Positions 13,495-22,185 of a stretch of DNA of 64,000 bases are shown one piece after another. The first letter of the stretch is position 1. Each line of letters opens with the position of its first letter. Source of the DNA: Pelagibacteraceae bacterium AG-325-E08. Lineage in GTDB: Bacteria > Pseudomonadota > Alphaproteobacteria > Pelagibacterales > Pelagibacteraceae. The notes beneath the pieces were generated by a model. It had not been told where the DNA came from. It was given only the letters and a program-made list of their open reading frames with translations, and ran no database searches. The position numbers were made by a program, and so were the translations under genes. The stretch covers positions 1-64,000 of the forward strand of contig QBYE01000005.1 of NCBI GenBank assembly GCA_003282985.1. The letters are read 5' to 3'.

Positions 13495-14437
13495 AGTTGC
13501 GATTTTAGATGATTATCAAAATGTTTCTCAACAATTTATTGATTTAGAAAAACTATCAGGGAAATATGAAATTAAAATTTTCAGTGAACCTTTTGTTGAT
13601 GAAGCAGATGTAATTGAGCAATTATCAGATTTTGAAGCATTATTGGTAATGCGAGAAAGAACTCCAATCACAAAAAAAATTATTGAAAATTTAACTAAAT
13701 TAAAATTTATTATTACAAGTGGATTAAGAAACAAATCTATTGATCTAGAGGCCGCCCAAAAAAGAAAAATTATAGTTTGTGGAACGGAATCGAATACTAA
13801 TCCAACTCCTGAGTTGACTTGGGCTTTAATACTTGGATTAGCTAGAAATTTTAAAGAGGAAATTGATAATATGTATCAAGGATACTGGCAGACAACAGTA
13901 GGGGTGGAACTTAAAGGAAAAATTTTGGGTTTAATTGGTTTAGGTAAAGTTGGATCACAAGTAGCTAAAATTGGAAAAGCTTTTGGCATGCAAGTCATGG
14001 CTTGGAGTGAAAATTTAAACTTAGATACCTGTAAGGAGCTAGATGTTTTGCCATGTAGTAAAGAAGATTTAATTAAGAATTCAGACTTTCTATCAATTCA
14101 TGTTCAAGGTGGAGAGAGATACAAAGATTGCATTACTTTAAAAGAGATGGATAAAATGAAAAAGACTTCTTTCTTAATAAACACCTCAAGAGGTCCAATT
14201 ATAAATGAAGATGATTTAATTATAGCTTTATCAACTAACGAAATTGCAGGAGCTGGAATTGATGTTTACGATAAAGAACCTTTACCTGAAAACAATAAAT
14301 TGAGATTTTTACCAAATGCTTTGCTTACCCCACATATTGGCTATGTGACAGCCGAAAATTACACTACTTATTATAATCAAATGATTGAGTCTTTAGAGTC
14401 TTGTGTAAATGGAAAACCTATTCGTATTATAGAATAA
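13487..14437 (+). CDS. D-isomer-specific 2-hydroxyacid dehydrogenase
   Basis: It oxidises or reduces D-2-hydroxyacids using NAD(P). The 316-residue sequence has the Rossmann motif GLIGLGKVGS. The catalytic arginine falls in NTSRGPII, the Glu in YDKEPLPE and the His in TPHIGYVTAENY. The LRNKSIDLEAA region resembles the serA/hydroxypyruvate-reductase branch, but the ACT domain of SerA is absent. The substrate is unknown. It overlaps the DMT transporter and is followed two bases later by the HDAC-family gene. Confidence 0.86.
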   Translation: MLKVAILDDYQNVSQQFIDLEKLSGKYEIKIFSEPFVDEADVIEQLSDFEALLVMRERTPITKKIIENLTKLKFIITSGLRNKSIDLEAAQKRKIIVCGTESNTNPTPELTWALILGLARNFKEEIDNMYQGYWQTTVGVELKGKILGLIGLGKVGSQVAKIGKAFGMQVMAWSENLNLDTCKELDVLPCSKEDLIKNSDFLSIHVQGGERYKDCITLKEMDKMKKTSFLINTSRGPIINEDDLIIALSTNEIAGAGIDVYDKEPLPENNKLRFLPNALLTPHIGYVTAENYTTYYNQMIESLESCVNGKPIRIIE

Positions 14438-14439
14438 AA

Positions 14440-15333
14440 ATGGATTTGCCGGTTATTAATCATGAAGATTATTTTGCTAAAATTGGAGATGATCATAAAT
14501 TTCCAATTAATAAATTTAGTGAACTTGCAAAATATCTAATAGATCAAAAGATAGTAAAAGAATTTCATAAACCATATCCATGTTCTAACGAGACCTTAAA
14601 AAGGGCCCATTCGGAAAAATATATTAAAGATATTAAGAATAAAACTTTAGATAAAAATGGAGTAAAAAAAATTGGCTTCCCTTTAGTCGATAGTGTTGTT
14701 CAAAGATCCTTAGTGGCAACTGGGGGAACTGTTTTAGCATCAAAGCTTGCAATTAATTATGGTCTCGCTTGCAATACTGCTGGAGGTAGTCACCATGCAA
14801 ATTTTGAGGGTGGTGCTGGTTATTGTGTTTTTAATGATGTGGCAGTAGCTGCATATTATCTACTTGATAGAGGACTAGCAGGTAGAATTTTAATTGTTGA
14901 TTTAGATGTACATCAAGGAAATGGAAATTCAGATATATTTAAAGGTAATTCAAATGTATTTACTTTTAGCATGCACTCAAAATCAAACTATCCTGCTAAA
15001 AAATCAATAAGTGATCTAGATGTTGAACTTGAGGATAATTTAGAGGACAAACAATATCTTAAAACTCTCAAGTTTTATTTAAATGAGCTAAATGAAGAAA
15101 ATTTTGATTATGTTTTTTATATAGCTGGTGTTGATATTCATCATAACGACCGTTTAGGTAAATTAAAAATTTCTGATGAAGGAATTAAAGAAAGAGATGA
15201 ACTTGTCACAGAAAACTTCTTTTCAAAGGGTATCCCCCTTTGTGGTGTTTTAGGAGGGGGTTATAACAAAGACTTTTATAAATTAGTCGAATTGCACTCA
15301 TTTTTACACCAATCATGTGCTAAATTATTATAA
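14440..15333 (+). CDS. Histone-deacetylase-family amidohydrolase
   Basis: This is a zinc-dependent deacetylase of the arginase/HDAC fold; bacterial members act on acetylated polyamines or other N-acyl compounds. The ATG at 14440, two bases after the previous stop, is preferred over an upstream TTG lying inside that gene. It gives 297 residues. Seen: the tandem-histidine GGSHHAN motif, the zinc-ligand motif DLDVHQGNG, and the second Asp ligand in GVDIHHNDRLG. Polyamine deacetylation would fit the polyamine genes elsewhere in the window, but that link is inference. Confidence 0.86.
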   Translation: MDLPVINHEDYFAKIGDDHKFPINKFSELAKYLIDQKIVKEFHKPYPCSNETLKRAHSEKYIKDIKNKTLDKNGVKKIGFPLVDSVVQRSLVATGGTVLASKLAINYGLACNTAGGSHHANFEGGAGYCVFNDVAVAAYYLLDRGLAGRILIVDLDVHQGNGNSDIFKGNSNVFTFSMHSKSNYPAKKSISDLDVELEDNLEDKQYLKTLKFYLNELNEENFDYVFYIAGVDIHHNDRLGKLKISDEGIKERDELVTENFFSKGIPLCGVLGGGYNKDFYKLVELHSFLHQSCAKLL

Positions 15334-15337
15334 TTTT

Positions 15338-15706
15338 ATGGTAAAAAAAAATTCTAATCTAACAGCAGAACAAAAATTAGTAATGTTTGAAGATGGTACT
15401 GAACCACCTGGCACTAGTGAATTAAACAACGAAAAAAGAGAAGGCAGTTATCATTGTGCCAATTGTGGAATAAAATTATTTAATTCAAATAGCAAATATG
15501 AAAGTGGTTCTGGTTGGCCTTCTTTTTATGAGTCTTTACCAGAAGTATTTGAAACTAAAACAGATCATTTATTAGGTTACGCTAGAACAGAGTATCATTG
15601 TAAAAATTGTGGTGGACATCATGGTCACATATTTGAAGATGGACCTCAACCAACTGGAAAAAGATATTGTAATAATGGGATTTGCTTAGTTTTTAAAGAA
15701 AAATAA
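15338..15706 (+). CDS. msrB: Peptide-methionine (R)-S-oxide reductase
   Basis: It repairs the R epimer of methionine sulfoxide in oxidised proteins. From the ATG at 15338 the protein is 122 residues, a typical stand-alone MsrB; an upstream ATG inside the previous gene is less likely. Two zinc CxxC pairs are visible (CANCG and CKNCGGHHGH). SGSGWPSF and the catalytic Cys in GKRYC are also present. The residues after it read NNGICL rather than the common INSASL, placing an extra Cys close to the active site. The stop overlaps the next gene by one base. Confidence 0.94.
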   Translation: MVKKNSNLTAEQKLVMFEDGTEPPGTSELNNEKREGSYHCANCGIKLFNSNSKYESGSGWPSFYESLPEVFETKTDHLLGYARTEYHCKNCGGHHGHIFEDGPQPTGKRYCNNGICLVFKEK

Positions 15707-16047
15707 TGATTATTAAGTACATTAGCTTTTTAACTGGAATTATTTGGTCATACTCAATAATAAAAACACAATCAATTTTTAGTAAGAAAGCTGGAATAAT
15801 ATTCAAAATTTTTATTACAAAAGTTTCTTGGCTTACTTTTGTTGTGGCTTGTTACTTCGGTTATAAAAACTTTACGATTAAATCTACTATAATCGGTGTT
15901 ACAATTGGAATTTTGTTAGTAAATATTGGTTTTTATTTACTAAAAAAATATATAAATCAAAAGTTTAACGAAAAACAAATAACAATTTTTAAAAGTTTTT
16001 TTGAATATTCTTTGATTTTTTTAATAGTTTACTTCGTTTTATTTTAA
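15706..16047 (+). CDS. Small hypothetical membrane protein
   Basis: I do not recognise a family. It is a 113-residue basic, hydrophobic protein with three or four likely membrane segments (about residues 1-20, 37-52, 58-78 and 92-113). It begins on the last base of msrB and is thus probably co-transcribed with it. It overlaps the convergent glutaredoxin gene by 9 bases at its 3' end. No catalytic motif is visible. Confidence 0.6.
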   Translation: MIIKYISFLTGIIWSYSIIKTQSIFSKKAGIIFKIFITKVSWLTFVVACYFGYKNFTIKSTIIGVTIGILLVNIGFYLLKKYINQKFNEKQITIFKSFFEYSLIFLIVYFVLF

Positions 16048-16293
16048 GAGATCTTTTAATTTATTTTCTTTTTCTAAAGCTCTGACTTCATCGTAGCCAC
16101 CAATGTGTTCTTCATTAAAGAAAATCTGAGGAATTGTTCTTTTCCCATTAGCTTTTTTAATCATTTCATCCATAGCACCATCTATTTTTCCAATATCAAT
16201 TTCATTATAAGTAGCATTATTTCTAGTTAATAATCTTTTAGCTGCATCACAATAATTACAAAATGGACCTGTATAAATTGTTATTTTTTTCAT
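16039..16293 (-). CDS. grxC: Glutaredoxin (dithiol, GrxC type)
   Basis: This is a glutathione-dependent thiol-disulfide oxidoreductase. The 84-residue protein shows the CxxC active site as CNYC near residues 12-15, the cis-proline segment TIPQIFF, and the glutathione-binding GGYDE stretch. It is downstream of a DUF2805 gene on the minus strand (gap of 3 bases) and convergent with the small membrane protein. Confidence 0.93.
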   Translation of the reverse strand: MKKITIYTGPFCNYCDAAKRLLTRNNATYNEIDIGKIDGAMDEMIKKANGKRTIPQIFFNEEHIGGYDEVRALEKENKLKDLLK

Positions 16294-16296
16294 TGT

Positions 16297-16593
16297 TTAA
16301 AGATAGTCACCTTTTTTTATTTTACTAGTAATTTGTTTTCTAGAGTATTCAAACTTTTTTCTATGCTTTATACTTTTTTGATTTACTCTTTTTCTCCATA
16401 ATCTAAATGATGATGGTTTGAGAGATCGTCTCATTATTTTAATTACATCAGATTCTTTGTAACCAGTTTTTTTTTCAATTTCCTCAAAAGTGATTCTATC
16501 TGCCCAAGCAGCCCAGATGACCCAATCTGGACTTTCAACATTTGGCTCAGGATTTTTGACTCGGGTAATTGGGGTGTGACCTTTTTTTTTCAT
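16297..16593 (-). CDS. DUF2805 / TIGR03643 family small protein
   Basis: This is a 98-residue basic protein. The segment with WVIWAAWADRITFEEIEKKTG, then ESDVIKIMRRSLKPSSFRLWRKRV, is the recognisable core of the TIGR03643 (DUF2805) family. The helix pattern resembles a helix-turn-helix-like basic domain, but the function of the family is not established to my knowledge. It precedes grxC as a two-gene minus-strand unit and is divergent from the LysE-type exporter. Confidence 0.8.
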   Translation of the reverse strand: MKKKGHTPITRVKNPEPNVESPDWVIWAAWADRITFEEIEKKTGYKESDVIKIMRRSLKPSSFRLWRKRVNQKSIKHRKKFEYSRKQITSKIKKGDYL

Positions 16594-16655
16594 AAATTCC
16601 TTATATTTGAAAAAAATCGATAATGCATTTTTTTTCAGATCTGATATATTATTAT

Positions 16656-16710
16656 AGATAGTCCTTCTTAGCCATCTTTAGCTCCCGGTTTTTAAGGGCT
16701 ATCTTTTTTT
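16656..16710 (+). terminator. Terminator-like hairpin with T tract directly before a LysE-type gene (attenuator or small RNA)
   Basis: An 11-bp stem pairs 16656-16666 (agatagtcctt) with 16694-16704 (aagggctatct), one pair being G-U, around a 27-base loop. It is followed by a run of T to 16710. The start codon of the exporter is at 16713. The neighbouring upstream genes are on the minus strand, so this is not the end of a plus-strand protein gene. It looks like either an attenuator in the exporter's leader or the 3' end of a short non-coding RNA. I could not identify a known riboswitch class or a confident promoter. Confidence 0.6.
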
Positions 16711-16712
16711 AA

Positions 16713-17327
16713 ATGCTCCCCTTAAATTATTTTCTTTTTTTACAGATTATAATTTTTCTTTTTATCACACCTGGTACTCCTAGAATTGTTATTATCTCAT
16801 ATTCAATGAATTACGGAGTTCAAAAATGTATTTGGACTGCATTAGGAGATATTACCGCAAACTTAATTCAAGCTACTTTAGTTATATTTGTTTTGGGTAG
16901 TTTTTTTTCGGATAACCCAAATTTTTTAAGTATATTAAAATGGATAGGTGTAATTTATTTACTTTATTTAGCTTATGATGTTTACAAAACAGCGCCAAAG
17001 AATATTAATTCAGATGTGATTTCTTCAAAAAGTTTTTTTTCTTTTTTTAAAGATGGTTTTTTAGTTGCAGGTACAAGTCCAAAGGCTTGGTTGTTTTTTC
17101 CATTAATATTCCCACAGTTTATAGATTTTAATTCAAATTATGTTGTTCAATTTTTTATTTTAATAACAACTTATGTAGTTTTAGATTTTTTATCTTTGAT
17201 TGGTTACGCTTTACTTGCACAAAAACTTATTACTTGGATAAAAACAAATCCAAAAACAATTAATACAATCTCAGCGAGTGTTTTAGTTCTAATTGCTCTA
17301 ATAATTATTATTTCACAACAATATTAA
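16713..17327 (+). CDS. LysE/RhtB family exporter
   Basis: This is a 204-residue membrane protein with about six segments. The N-terminal FLFITPGTPR stretch is the family's characteristic TPGP-like motif, here with PGTP. GTSPKAWLFF in the middle matches the conserved N/SPKA segment. The family exports amino acids such as lysine, threonine or homoserine lactone. No other ATG supports a better N terminus, yet the T tract of the preceding hairpin ends two bases before this ATG and no Shine-Dalgarno is seen. Confidence 0.85.
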   Translation: MLPLNYFLFLQIIIFLFITPGTPRIVIISYSMNYGVQKCIWTALGDITANLIQATLVIFVLGSFFSDNPNFLSILKWIGVIYLLYLAYDVYKTAPKNINSDVISSKSFFSFFKDGFLVAGTSPKAWLFFPLIFPQFIDFNSNYVVQFFILITTYVVLDFLSLIGYALLAQKLITWIKTNPKTINTISASVLVLIALIIIISQQY

Positions 17328-17384
17328 AAAAACTTATTGCACCTTTTGTCTCTTGCAAAACAACTGTTTTCTTTATTTAATTAG

Positions 17385-17403
17385 TAATTAATTAATTAAT
17401 TAA
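17385..17403 (+). repeat. Short TAAT tandem repeat before livK
   Basis: Four and three-quarter copies of TAAT lie just upstream of the livK ribosome-binding region (aaggga). A possible but weak promoter, TTGCAA at 17353-17358 with TTTAAT 17 bases on at 17376-17381, sits immediately before it. The repeat would be an unstructured, AU-only 5' leader if transcribed. Confidence 0.5.
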
Positions 17404-17416
17404 CAAGGGAAATAAA

Positions 17417-18658
17417 ATGAAAATAAATAAAATAATCTTAAGTTTTATTTCTGCAATAGCATTATTATTATCTACTTCAGTAACATCTTTTGCAAAAGTT
17501 GTTGGTGATAAGATAGTTTTAGGTTCTGCTATTTCATTAACTGGAAAATATTCCTCAAATGGTGTTCACACTCAAAACGGTTATAATATGGCCGTTGACA
17601 GAATCAACAGCATGGGTGGAGTTAAAGTTGGTGGAAAAACTTATAAGTTTGAAATCATTTATTATGATGATGAGTCAAACCCAAAAAGAGCAGCACAACT
17701 TGCAGAAAGATTAATCTCACAAGATGGTGTTGAGTTTATGCTTGGCCCATACAGTTCTGGATTAACAAAAGCAATCGCTCCAGTAACAGAAAAATATGGT
17801 GTACCAATGGTAGAAGCTAATGGTGCATCTAGATCATTATTTACAAAAGGATATAAATATTTATTTGCAGTGCTTGCACCAGCAAATTTATATCTAGATG
17901 TAGCGATTGATTTAGCTGTTGAAAAGAACGGTGGCAAGCCTGTAAAAATAGCACAAGCTTTTGAACAAGATGCTTTCTCACAAGATGTGAGATTAGGTAT
18001 TTTAGAAGCTGCTGAAAGAACAGGTTCAAAAATCATTATTGATGACAAGTTACCAAAAGAACTAAATGATATGGCTGCAACTTTAGCTAAAGTTAAAGCT
18101 GTAAAACCAGATGTTCTTGTAGTTTCAGGTCATACAAAAGGTGCATTAACTGCAATCAGACAAATAGCTGAGATGAAAGTTGATGTTCCAATGTTAGCAA
18201 TGACTCACTGTGATGCTGCAAAATTATCTAAGCAACATGGTAAAAATTCTGAGTATGCATTATGTGCATCTCAATGGCATAAGACTCTATCTTACAAAGA
18301 TAAGTTCTTTGGAAATGGAATGAAATATGCTGCTGACTTTGAAAAAGAGTTCAAATATGACCCACCATATCAAGCGGCTGAGTCATCTGCAGCTTTATTA
18401 GTTTTTAAAGATGCATTTGAAAGAGCAAATTCTTTTGATAAGAAAAAAGTAAGAGATGCTCTAGCAGCTACTAATATGCAAACTTTTTATGGAAACATAA
18501 AATTTGCACCTGGTGGTCAAAATGTTGACAAGCCAATGGTATTATTCCAAGTTATGTGTAATGCTGATGGAAGTAAGTGTGAAAATAAAGTTGTAGCTCC
18601 AACTAAATGGGCTTCAGCTAAATTGATCCACCCAATTCCAAGCTGGTCAGAAAGATAA
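17417..18658 (+). CDS. livK: Branched-chain amino acid-type ABC transporter substrate-binding protein
   Basis: This is a periplasmic binding protein of the LivJ/LivK type I fold that feeds the permease encoded immediately downstream. The 413-residue precursor has a Sec signal peptide ending near residue 26 (SVTSFAK). ILGSAISLTGKYSS-like and MLGPYSSGLTKA-like strands are typical of Peripla_BP_6 proteins. A ligand preference cannot be assigned; family members bind amino acids, amides or urea. A strong terminator follows, which is usual where the binding protein must outnumber the permease. Confidence 0.88.
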   Translation: MKINKIILSFISAIALLLSTSVTSFAKVVGDKIVLGSAISLTGKYSSNGVHTQNGYNMAVDRINSMGGVKVGGKTYKFEIIYYDDESNPKRAAQLAERLISQDGVEFMLGPYSSGLTKAIAPVTEKYGVPMVEANGASRSLFTKGYKYLFAVLAPANLYLDVAIDLAVEKNGGKPVKIAQAFEQDAFSQDVRLGILEAAERTGSKIIIDDKLPKELNDMAATLAKVKAVKPDVLVVSGHTKGALTAIRQIAEMKVDVPMLAMTHCDAAKLSKQHGKNSEYALCASQWHKTLSYKDKFFGNGMKYAADFEKEFKYDPPYQAAESSAALLVFKDAFERANSFDKKKVRDALAATNMQTFYGNIKFAPGGQNVDKPMVLFQVMCNADGSKCENKVVAPTKWASAKLIHPIPSWSER

Positions 18659-18671
18659 TATCTAATATTTG

Positions 18672-18703
18672 AAATGCCCCCTAGTTCTAGGGGGCATTTT
18701 TTT
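18672..18703 (+). terminator. Intrinsic terminator between livK and livH
   Basis: A perfect 12-bp stem pairs 18672-18683 with 18688-18699 around the loop gttc, rich in G-C (five consecutive C-G pairs plus one), followed by T residues to 18703. livH starts only 18 bases later. Partial termination here would leave a short livK mRNA in excess over the full operon transcript. Confidence 0.93.
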
Positions 18704-18720
18704 ATAACAGTATCTAAATT

Positions 18721-19614
18721 ATGGATTTTTTAATATTCCAAGTTCCAATGTTAACTCTACAAGCAACGCTTGATGGAATTCTATTAGGAATATTATTTGC
18801 ATTAATTGCTTACGGTATGGCTCTTCAATGGGGAGTCATGAATATTATCAATATTGCTCAAGGTGATTTAGTTATTTTAGGTGGATACATTGCTTACTTT
18901 ATGTATCTGTGGGGAATTCATCCTGCATGGGGAGTGATTGTTTCACCATTTATAATGTATTTTGTGGGGGTAGGAATTTATAAATTGGTTATTAATAAAG
19001 TAGTGGATAGAGATCTATTTATCTCAATTCTAGCAACATTTGGAATAAGTATTTTATTTATGCAATTAATGAACTTTGCATTTGGTGCTGATGTTGTTCT
19101 TGCAAACTCTGGCTATGGAACAACAATGTTATTTGATAACTCCGTAACATTGCCAAATTCTAAAATATTTTCAGCATTCATTAGTATTGTTTTTGCAATA
19201 GGTTTAGTTGTTTATATGAAAAAATCTAAACTTGGCAGAGCAATTAGAGCTACAGCTCAAAATGCGCGTGCAGCAAAGATTTTAGGTGTTGATACAGAAA
19301 AAGTTTATGCTGCTACATTTGGTATTAATGCTGCTTTATGTGGTGTTGCTGGAGCTTTAATATCAATTACTTTTACAATTCATCCTTACATGGGATTACC
19401 TTATACAATTAGATCTTTTATGATTGTGATTGTCGCGGGATTAGGAAATCTTCCTGGTGTAGCAATGTCAGGAATGGGACTAGGAGTTTTTGAAGAATTT
19501 GCTGATTATATTTTAGGTACAGAATTTAGAATTGGTTCAGTATTTTTATTATTAGTTTTGATTTTAGTTTATAGAAGATTTAAATTATCAAGAAAAAGAG
19601 AGTATTTAAAATAA
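18721..19614 (+). CDS. livH: Branched-chain amino acid ABC transporter permease LivH
   Basis: This is an inner-membrane subunit with about eight hydrophobic segments over 297 residues. The GMALQWGVMNIINIAQGD segment and the cytoplasmic RAIRATAQNARAAKILGV EAA-like loop are characteristic of LivH. It pairs with LivM and energises uptake through LivG and LivF. It lies behind the livK terminator and its stop shares one base with livM. Confidence 0.93.
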   Translation: MDFLIFQVPMLTLQATLDGILLGILFALIAYGMALQWGVMNIINIAQGDLVILGGYIAYFMYLWGIHPAWGVIVSPFIMYFVGVGIYKLVINKVVDRDLFISILATFGISILFMQLMNFAFGADVVLANSGYGTTMLFDNSVTLPNSKIFSAFISIVFAIGLVVYMKKSKLGRAIRATAQNARAAKILGVDTEKVYAATFGINAALCGVAGALISITFTIHPYMGLPYTIRSFMIVIVAGLGNLPGVAMSGMGLGVFEEFADYILGTEFRIGSVFLLLVLILVYRRFKLSRKREYLK

Positions 19615-20663
19615 TGAATAAGAATATTATTTTATATGCAGCATTGTTAATTTTTGGATTAGCTGCGCCATTTATATTTCCAGCTTTTAAAGTTCAACTA
19701 TCAATACTATGTGTTTTAATTGTTTTAGCTCTTACTTGGAATATTCAAGGTGGGGAAATGGGTTACAACACCTTTGGAAATATACTATTTTATGGACTTG
19801 GAATGTACCTTTGTGCATCAGTTCAAGTGGGAATGTTTTTTCCACTAGCTGAATGGACTGAAAGTGGTGGGGAGAAAACATTTGTACATACTCCAACTCA
19901 ATTTTTTCAAGGAATGGCTATGGGTCTTGTTGTTGCTGCAGTAATCCCAACAATTGTTGCTGGATTAATTGGTTACTCAATTTTAGGATTAAGAGGCCAT
20001 TACTTTGCAATTTGCACTTTAGGTTTAGGAGTTGCAGCTGGTGAGATTTCAGGTGGTATAGAAATTATAGGAGCTGGACAAGGTTTTACAACTCCACCTT
20101 TCCCAGATGTAGGAAGCTTGGAAGCAAGAGGTGAATTCTTTTACTTCTTGAGTTTCATGGCAGTTGTTTTGACTTTTATTACAGTCAAATCAATTTATTC
20201 AACAAGATTTAAATTAATACTAAATGCAATAAGAGACAATGAAGACAAAGCTGAGGCAATGGGAATTCAAACAATGAAATATAAAATTATTGGTTGGATG
20301 ATATCTGCATTTTTTTGTGGACTAGCTGGAGGAATTATGGGTGGTCTAGTTGGTTATATAGACTCAACTGATGTTGCATTTGATGGAAGAGAGATGGGAG
20401 TGTTCATGGTCTTGATGGCTATCTTAGGTGGAAAAGGAACTTTATGGGGACCTGTTATTGGAGCAACTGTATTTCATATCTTCAAAGAAGGTTTTTGGAC
20501 ATTCTTCTTAGGTTGGCAATATGTTGCACTAGGAGTTCTTATAGTTGTAATTGTAATTTATTTCCCGGAAGGAATAATGGGATGGTTAAGAGAGAAATAC
20601 CCAGAGAGATTTGGGGAAGTAGTTGATGAAGCAGATCGAAAAGCGCAGGTAGAATTAAAATGA
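19614..20663 (+). CDS. livM: Branched-chain amino acid ABC transporter permease LivM
   Basis: This is the second permease subunit, 349 residues with about nine membrane segments. GLRGHYFAICTLG and AIRDNEDKAEAMGI are the conserved LivM stretches. The loop near residues 80-100 (ESGGEKTFVHTPTQ) is a modest hydrophilic insert. It overlaps livH by one base and livG by 4 bases, consistent with an operon. Confidence 0.93.
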   Translation: MNKNIILYAALLIFGLAAPFIFPAFKVQLSILCVLIVLALTWNIQGGEMGYNTFGNILFYGLGMYLCASVQVGMFFPLAEWTESGGEKTFVHTPTQFFQGMAMGLVVAAVIPTIVAGLIGYSILGLRGHYFAICTLGLGVAAGEISGGIEIIGAGQGFTTPPFPDVGSLEARGEFFYFLSFMAVVLTFITVKSIYSTRFKLILNAIRDNEDKAEAMGIQTMKYKIIGWMISAFFCGLAGGIMGGLVGYIDSTDVAFDGREMGVFMVLMAILGGKGTLWGPVIGATVFHIFKEGFWTFFLGWQYVALGVLIVVIVIYFPEGIMGWLREKYPERFGEVVDEADRKAQVELK

Positions 20664-21400
20664 GTATTTTAGAAGTTAGTAATGTAAGTAAATCATTTGG
20701 TGGTGTAAAAGCCAATGTTGACATTTCAATGAAAGTTGAGAAAGGAAAAATTGTTGGTCTAATAGGACCAAATGGTTCAGGTAAAACAACTTTATTTAAT
20801 TCTATTGTCGGCACTTATCCAATCGATAACGGATCAATTAAATTTAATGAGAAAGAAGTATCAGAATTACCTGTTCCAGTAATAGCAAAACTTGGTTTAT
20901 TAAGAACATTTCAACAAACTAGAATTTATGGAAAATTAAATTGTGTAGAGAATATGCTAATTAGTCATAAAGGAAGTGACGCAAGCTTATTCACAATTTT
21001 TTCAAAAATTCCAAAAGACTTAACAGAAAAGGCAGAAAATTTATTAAATTTTGTTGGATTATATCAAAAACGAAACTTAAGAGCTGGCGATTTATCTTTT
21101 GGACAACAAAAATTATTAGAATTAGCAATGGCGCTTATGAATGAACCTGAAATGTTGCTATTAGATGAACCAACCGCTGGTATCAATCCTACTTTAATAA
21201 ATGGAATTATAGATAGATTAATTAAAGTTAATCAAGATTTTGGTATTACACTTTTAGTTATCGAACATAATATGAAAGTAATTATGCAATTAGCTGAAGA
21301 TATTTTTTGTTTAGCACATGGCAAGATGCTTGCAAATGGATCACCAGATGAAATTAAAAATGATAAGCGTGTTATCGATGCTTATTTGGGAGCACAATAA
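20660..21400 (+). CDS. livG: ABC transporter ATP-binding protein LivG
   Basis: This is a cytoplasmic ATPase subunit of 246 residues. Walker A is GPNGSGKTT near residue 36, the signature motif is LSFGQQKLLELA, and Walker B is MLLLDEPTAGINP. The C-terminal end VIDAYLGAQ matches LivG. It overlaps livM and livF and is part of the livKHMGF transporter. Confidence 0.94.
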   Translation: MSILEVSNVSKSFGGVKANVDISMKVEKGKIVGLIGPNGSGKTTLFNSIVGTYPIDNGSIKFNEKEVSELPVPVIAKLGLLRTFQQTRIYGKLNCVENMLISHKGSDASLFTIFSKIPKDLTEKAENLLNFVGLYQKRNLRAGDLSFGQQKLLELAMALMNEPEMLLLDEPTAGINPTLINGIIDRLIKVNQDFGITLLVIEHNMKVIMQLAEDIFCLAHGKMLANGSPDEIKNDKRVIDAYLGAQ

Positions 21401-22185
21401 TGTCAAATCAATATGAAGTTTTGGGTAAAGCTCCTGTTGCTGAGGATTTAAAGAACCTATCTCCTAATGATGTTCATTTAACAATAAAGAATCTCAATGC
21501 TGGTTATGGTAAAATGGAAATACTTCATAATTTTGAACTTTTTGTAAGTAAGGCACAATCACTTTGTTTAATAGGTCCTAACGGAGCAGGAAAATCCACA
21601 ATACTCCATTCAATTTATGGATTTACAAATATTTTTTCTGGAAAAATAGAAATAGATGGAAAAGAAATTACAAATCTTTCTCCTGCTGAAAAACTTAAAT
21701 CAGTTGGAATAGCCTATATTCTTCAGGATAATTCAGTTTTTCCAGATATGACAGTAGAAGAAAATTTATTAATGGGCGGGTTTATTAAAGATAAAACAGA
21801 AGAGTCTTATGAAGAAGCAGAAAAAATTCTTCAAAAATATGAAAGATTAGGAAATAGAAGATATCAACCAGCAAAAGTATTATCTGGGGGAGAAAGAAGA
21901 TTATTGGAAATTTCTAGAGCATTAGTGATGAAACCATCAGTTTTATTAGTTGATGAACCATCAATTGGTTTAGAGCCTAGATATATAGATATGGTATTTG
22001 AAATTTTGAGAGATCTACAACAGAATGAAAAAAAAACTATTATTCTTGTAGAGCAGAATGCAAAAAAAGGTCTTGAGTTTGCAGATATTGGTTATGTTTT
22101 GGTTTCTGGACAAACTGCAATAGCTGGTAAAGGAGACGATCTTTTAAATAATCCTGATGTCGGTCGCTTATTTTTAGGCGGTTAA
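21400..22185 (+). CDS. livF: ABC transporter ATP-binding protein LivF
   Basis: This is the second ATPase, 261 residues. An N-terminal extension of about 25 residues precedes the normal LivF start. Walker A is GPNGAGKST, the signature is LSGGERRLLEI, and Walker B is VLLVDEPSIGLEP. The signature-plus-ERR version is usual for LivF. One-base overlaps on both sides connect it to livG and to azlC. Confidence 0.94.
   Translation: MSNQYEVLGKAPVAEDLKNLSPNDVHLTIKNLNAGYGKMEILHNFELFVSKAQSLCLIGPNGAGKSTILHSIYGFTNIFSGKIEIDGKEITNLSPAEKLKSVGIAYILQDNSVFPDMTVEENLLMGGFIKDKTEESYEEAEKILQKYERLGNRRYQPAKVLSGGERRLLEISRALVMKPSVLLVDEPSIGLEPRYIDMVFEILRDLQQNEKKTIILVEQNAKKGLEFADIGYVLVSGQTAIAGKGDDLLNNPDVGRLFLGG

Noticed and set aside
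14401-14439. TTG start for the HDAC-family gene
   Set aside because: It lies inside the preceding dehydrogenase; the ATG two bases after that stop fits the family N terminus better.
17662-18048. 128-residue minus-strand frame within livK
   Set aside because: It is fully antisense to a well-supported binding-protein gene and has a composition typical of a reverse-frame shadow.
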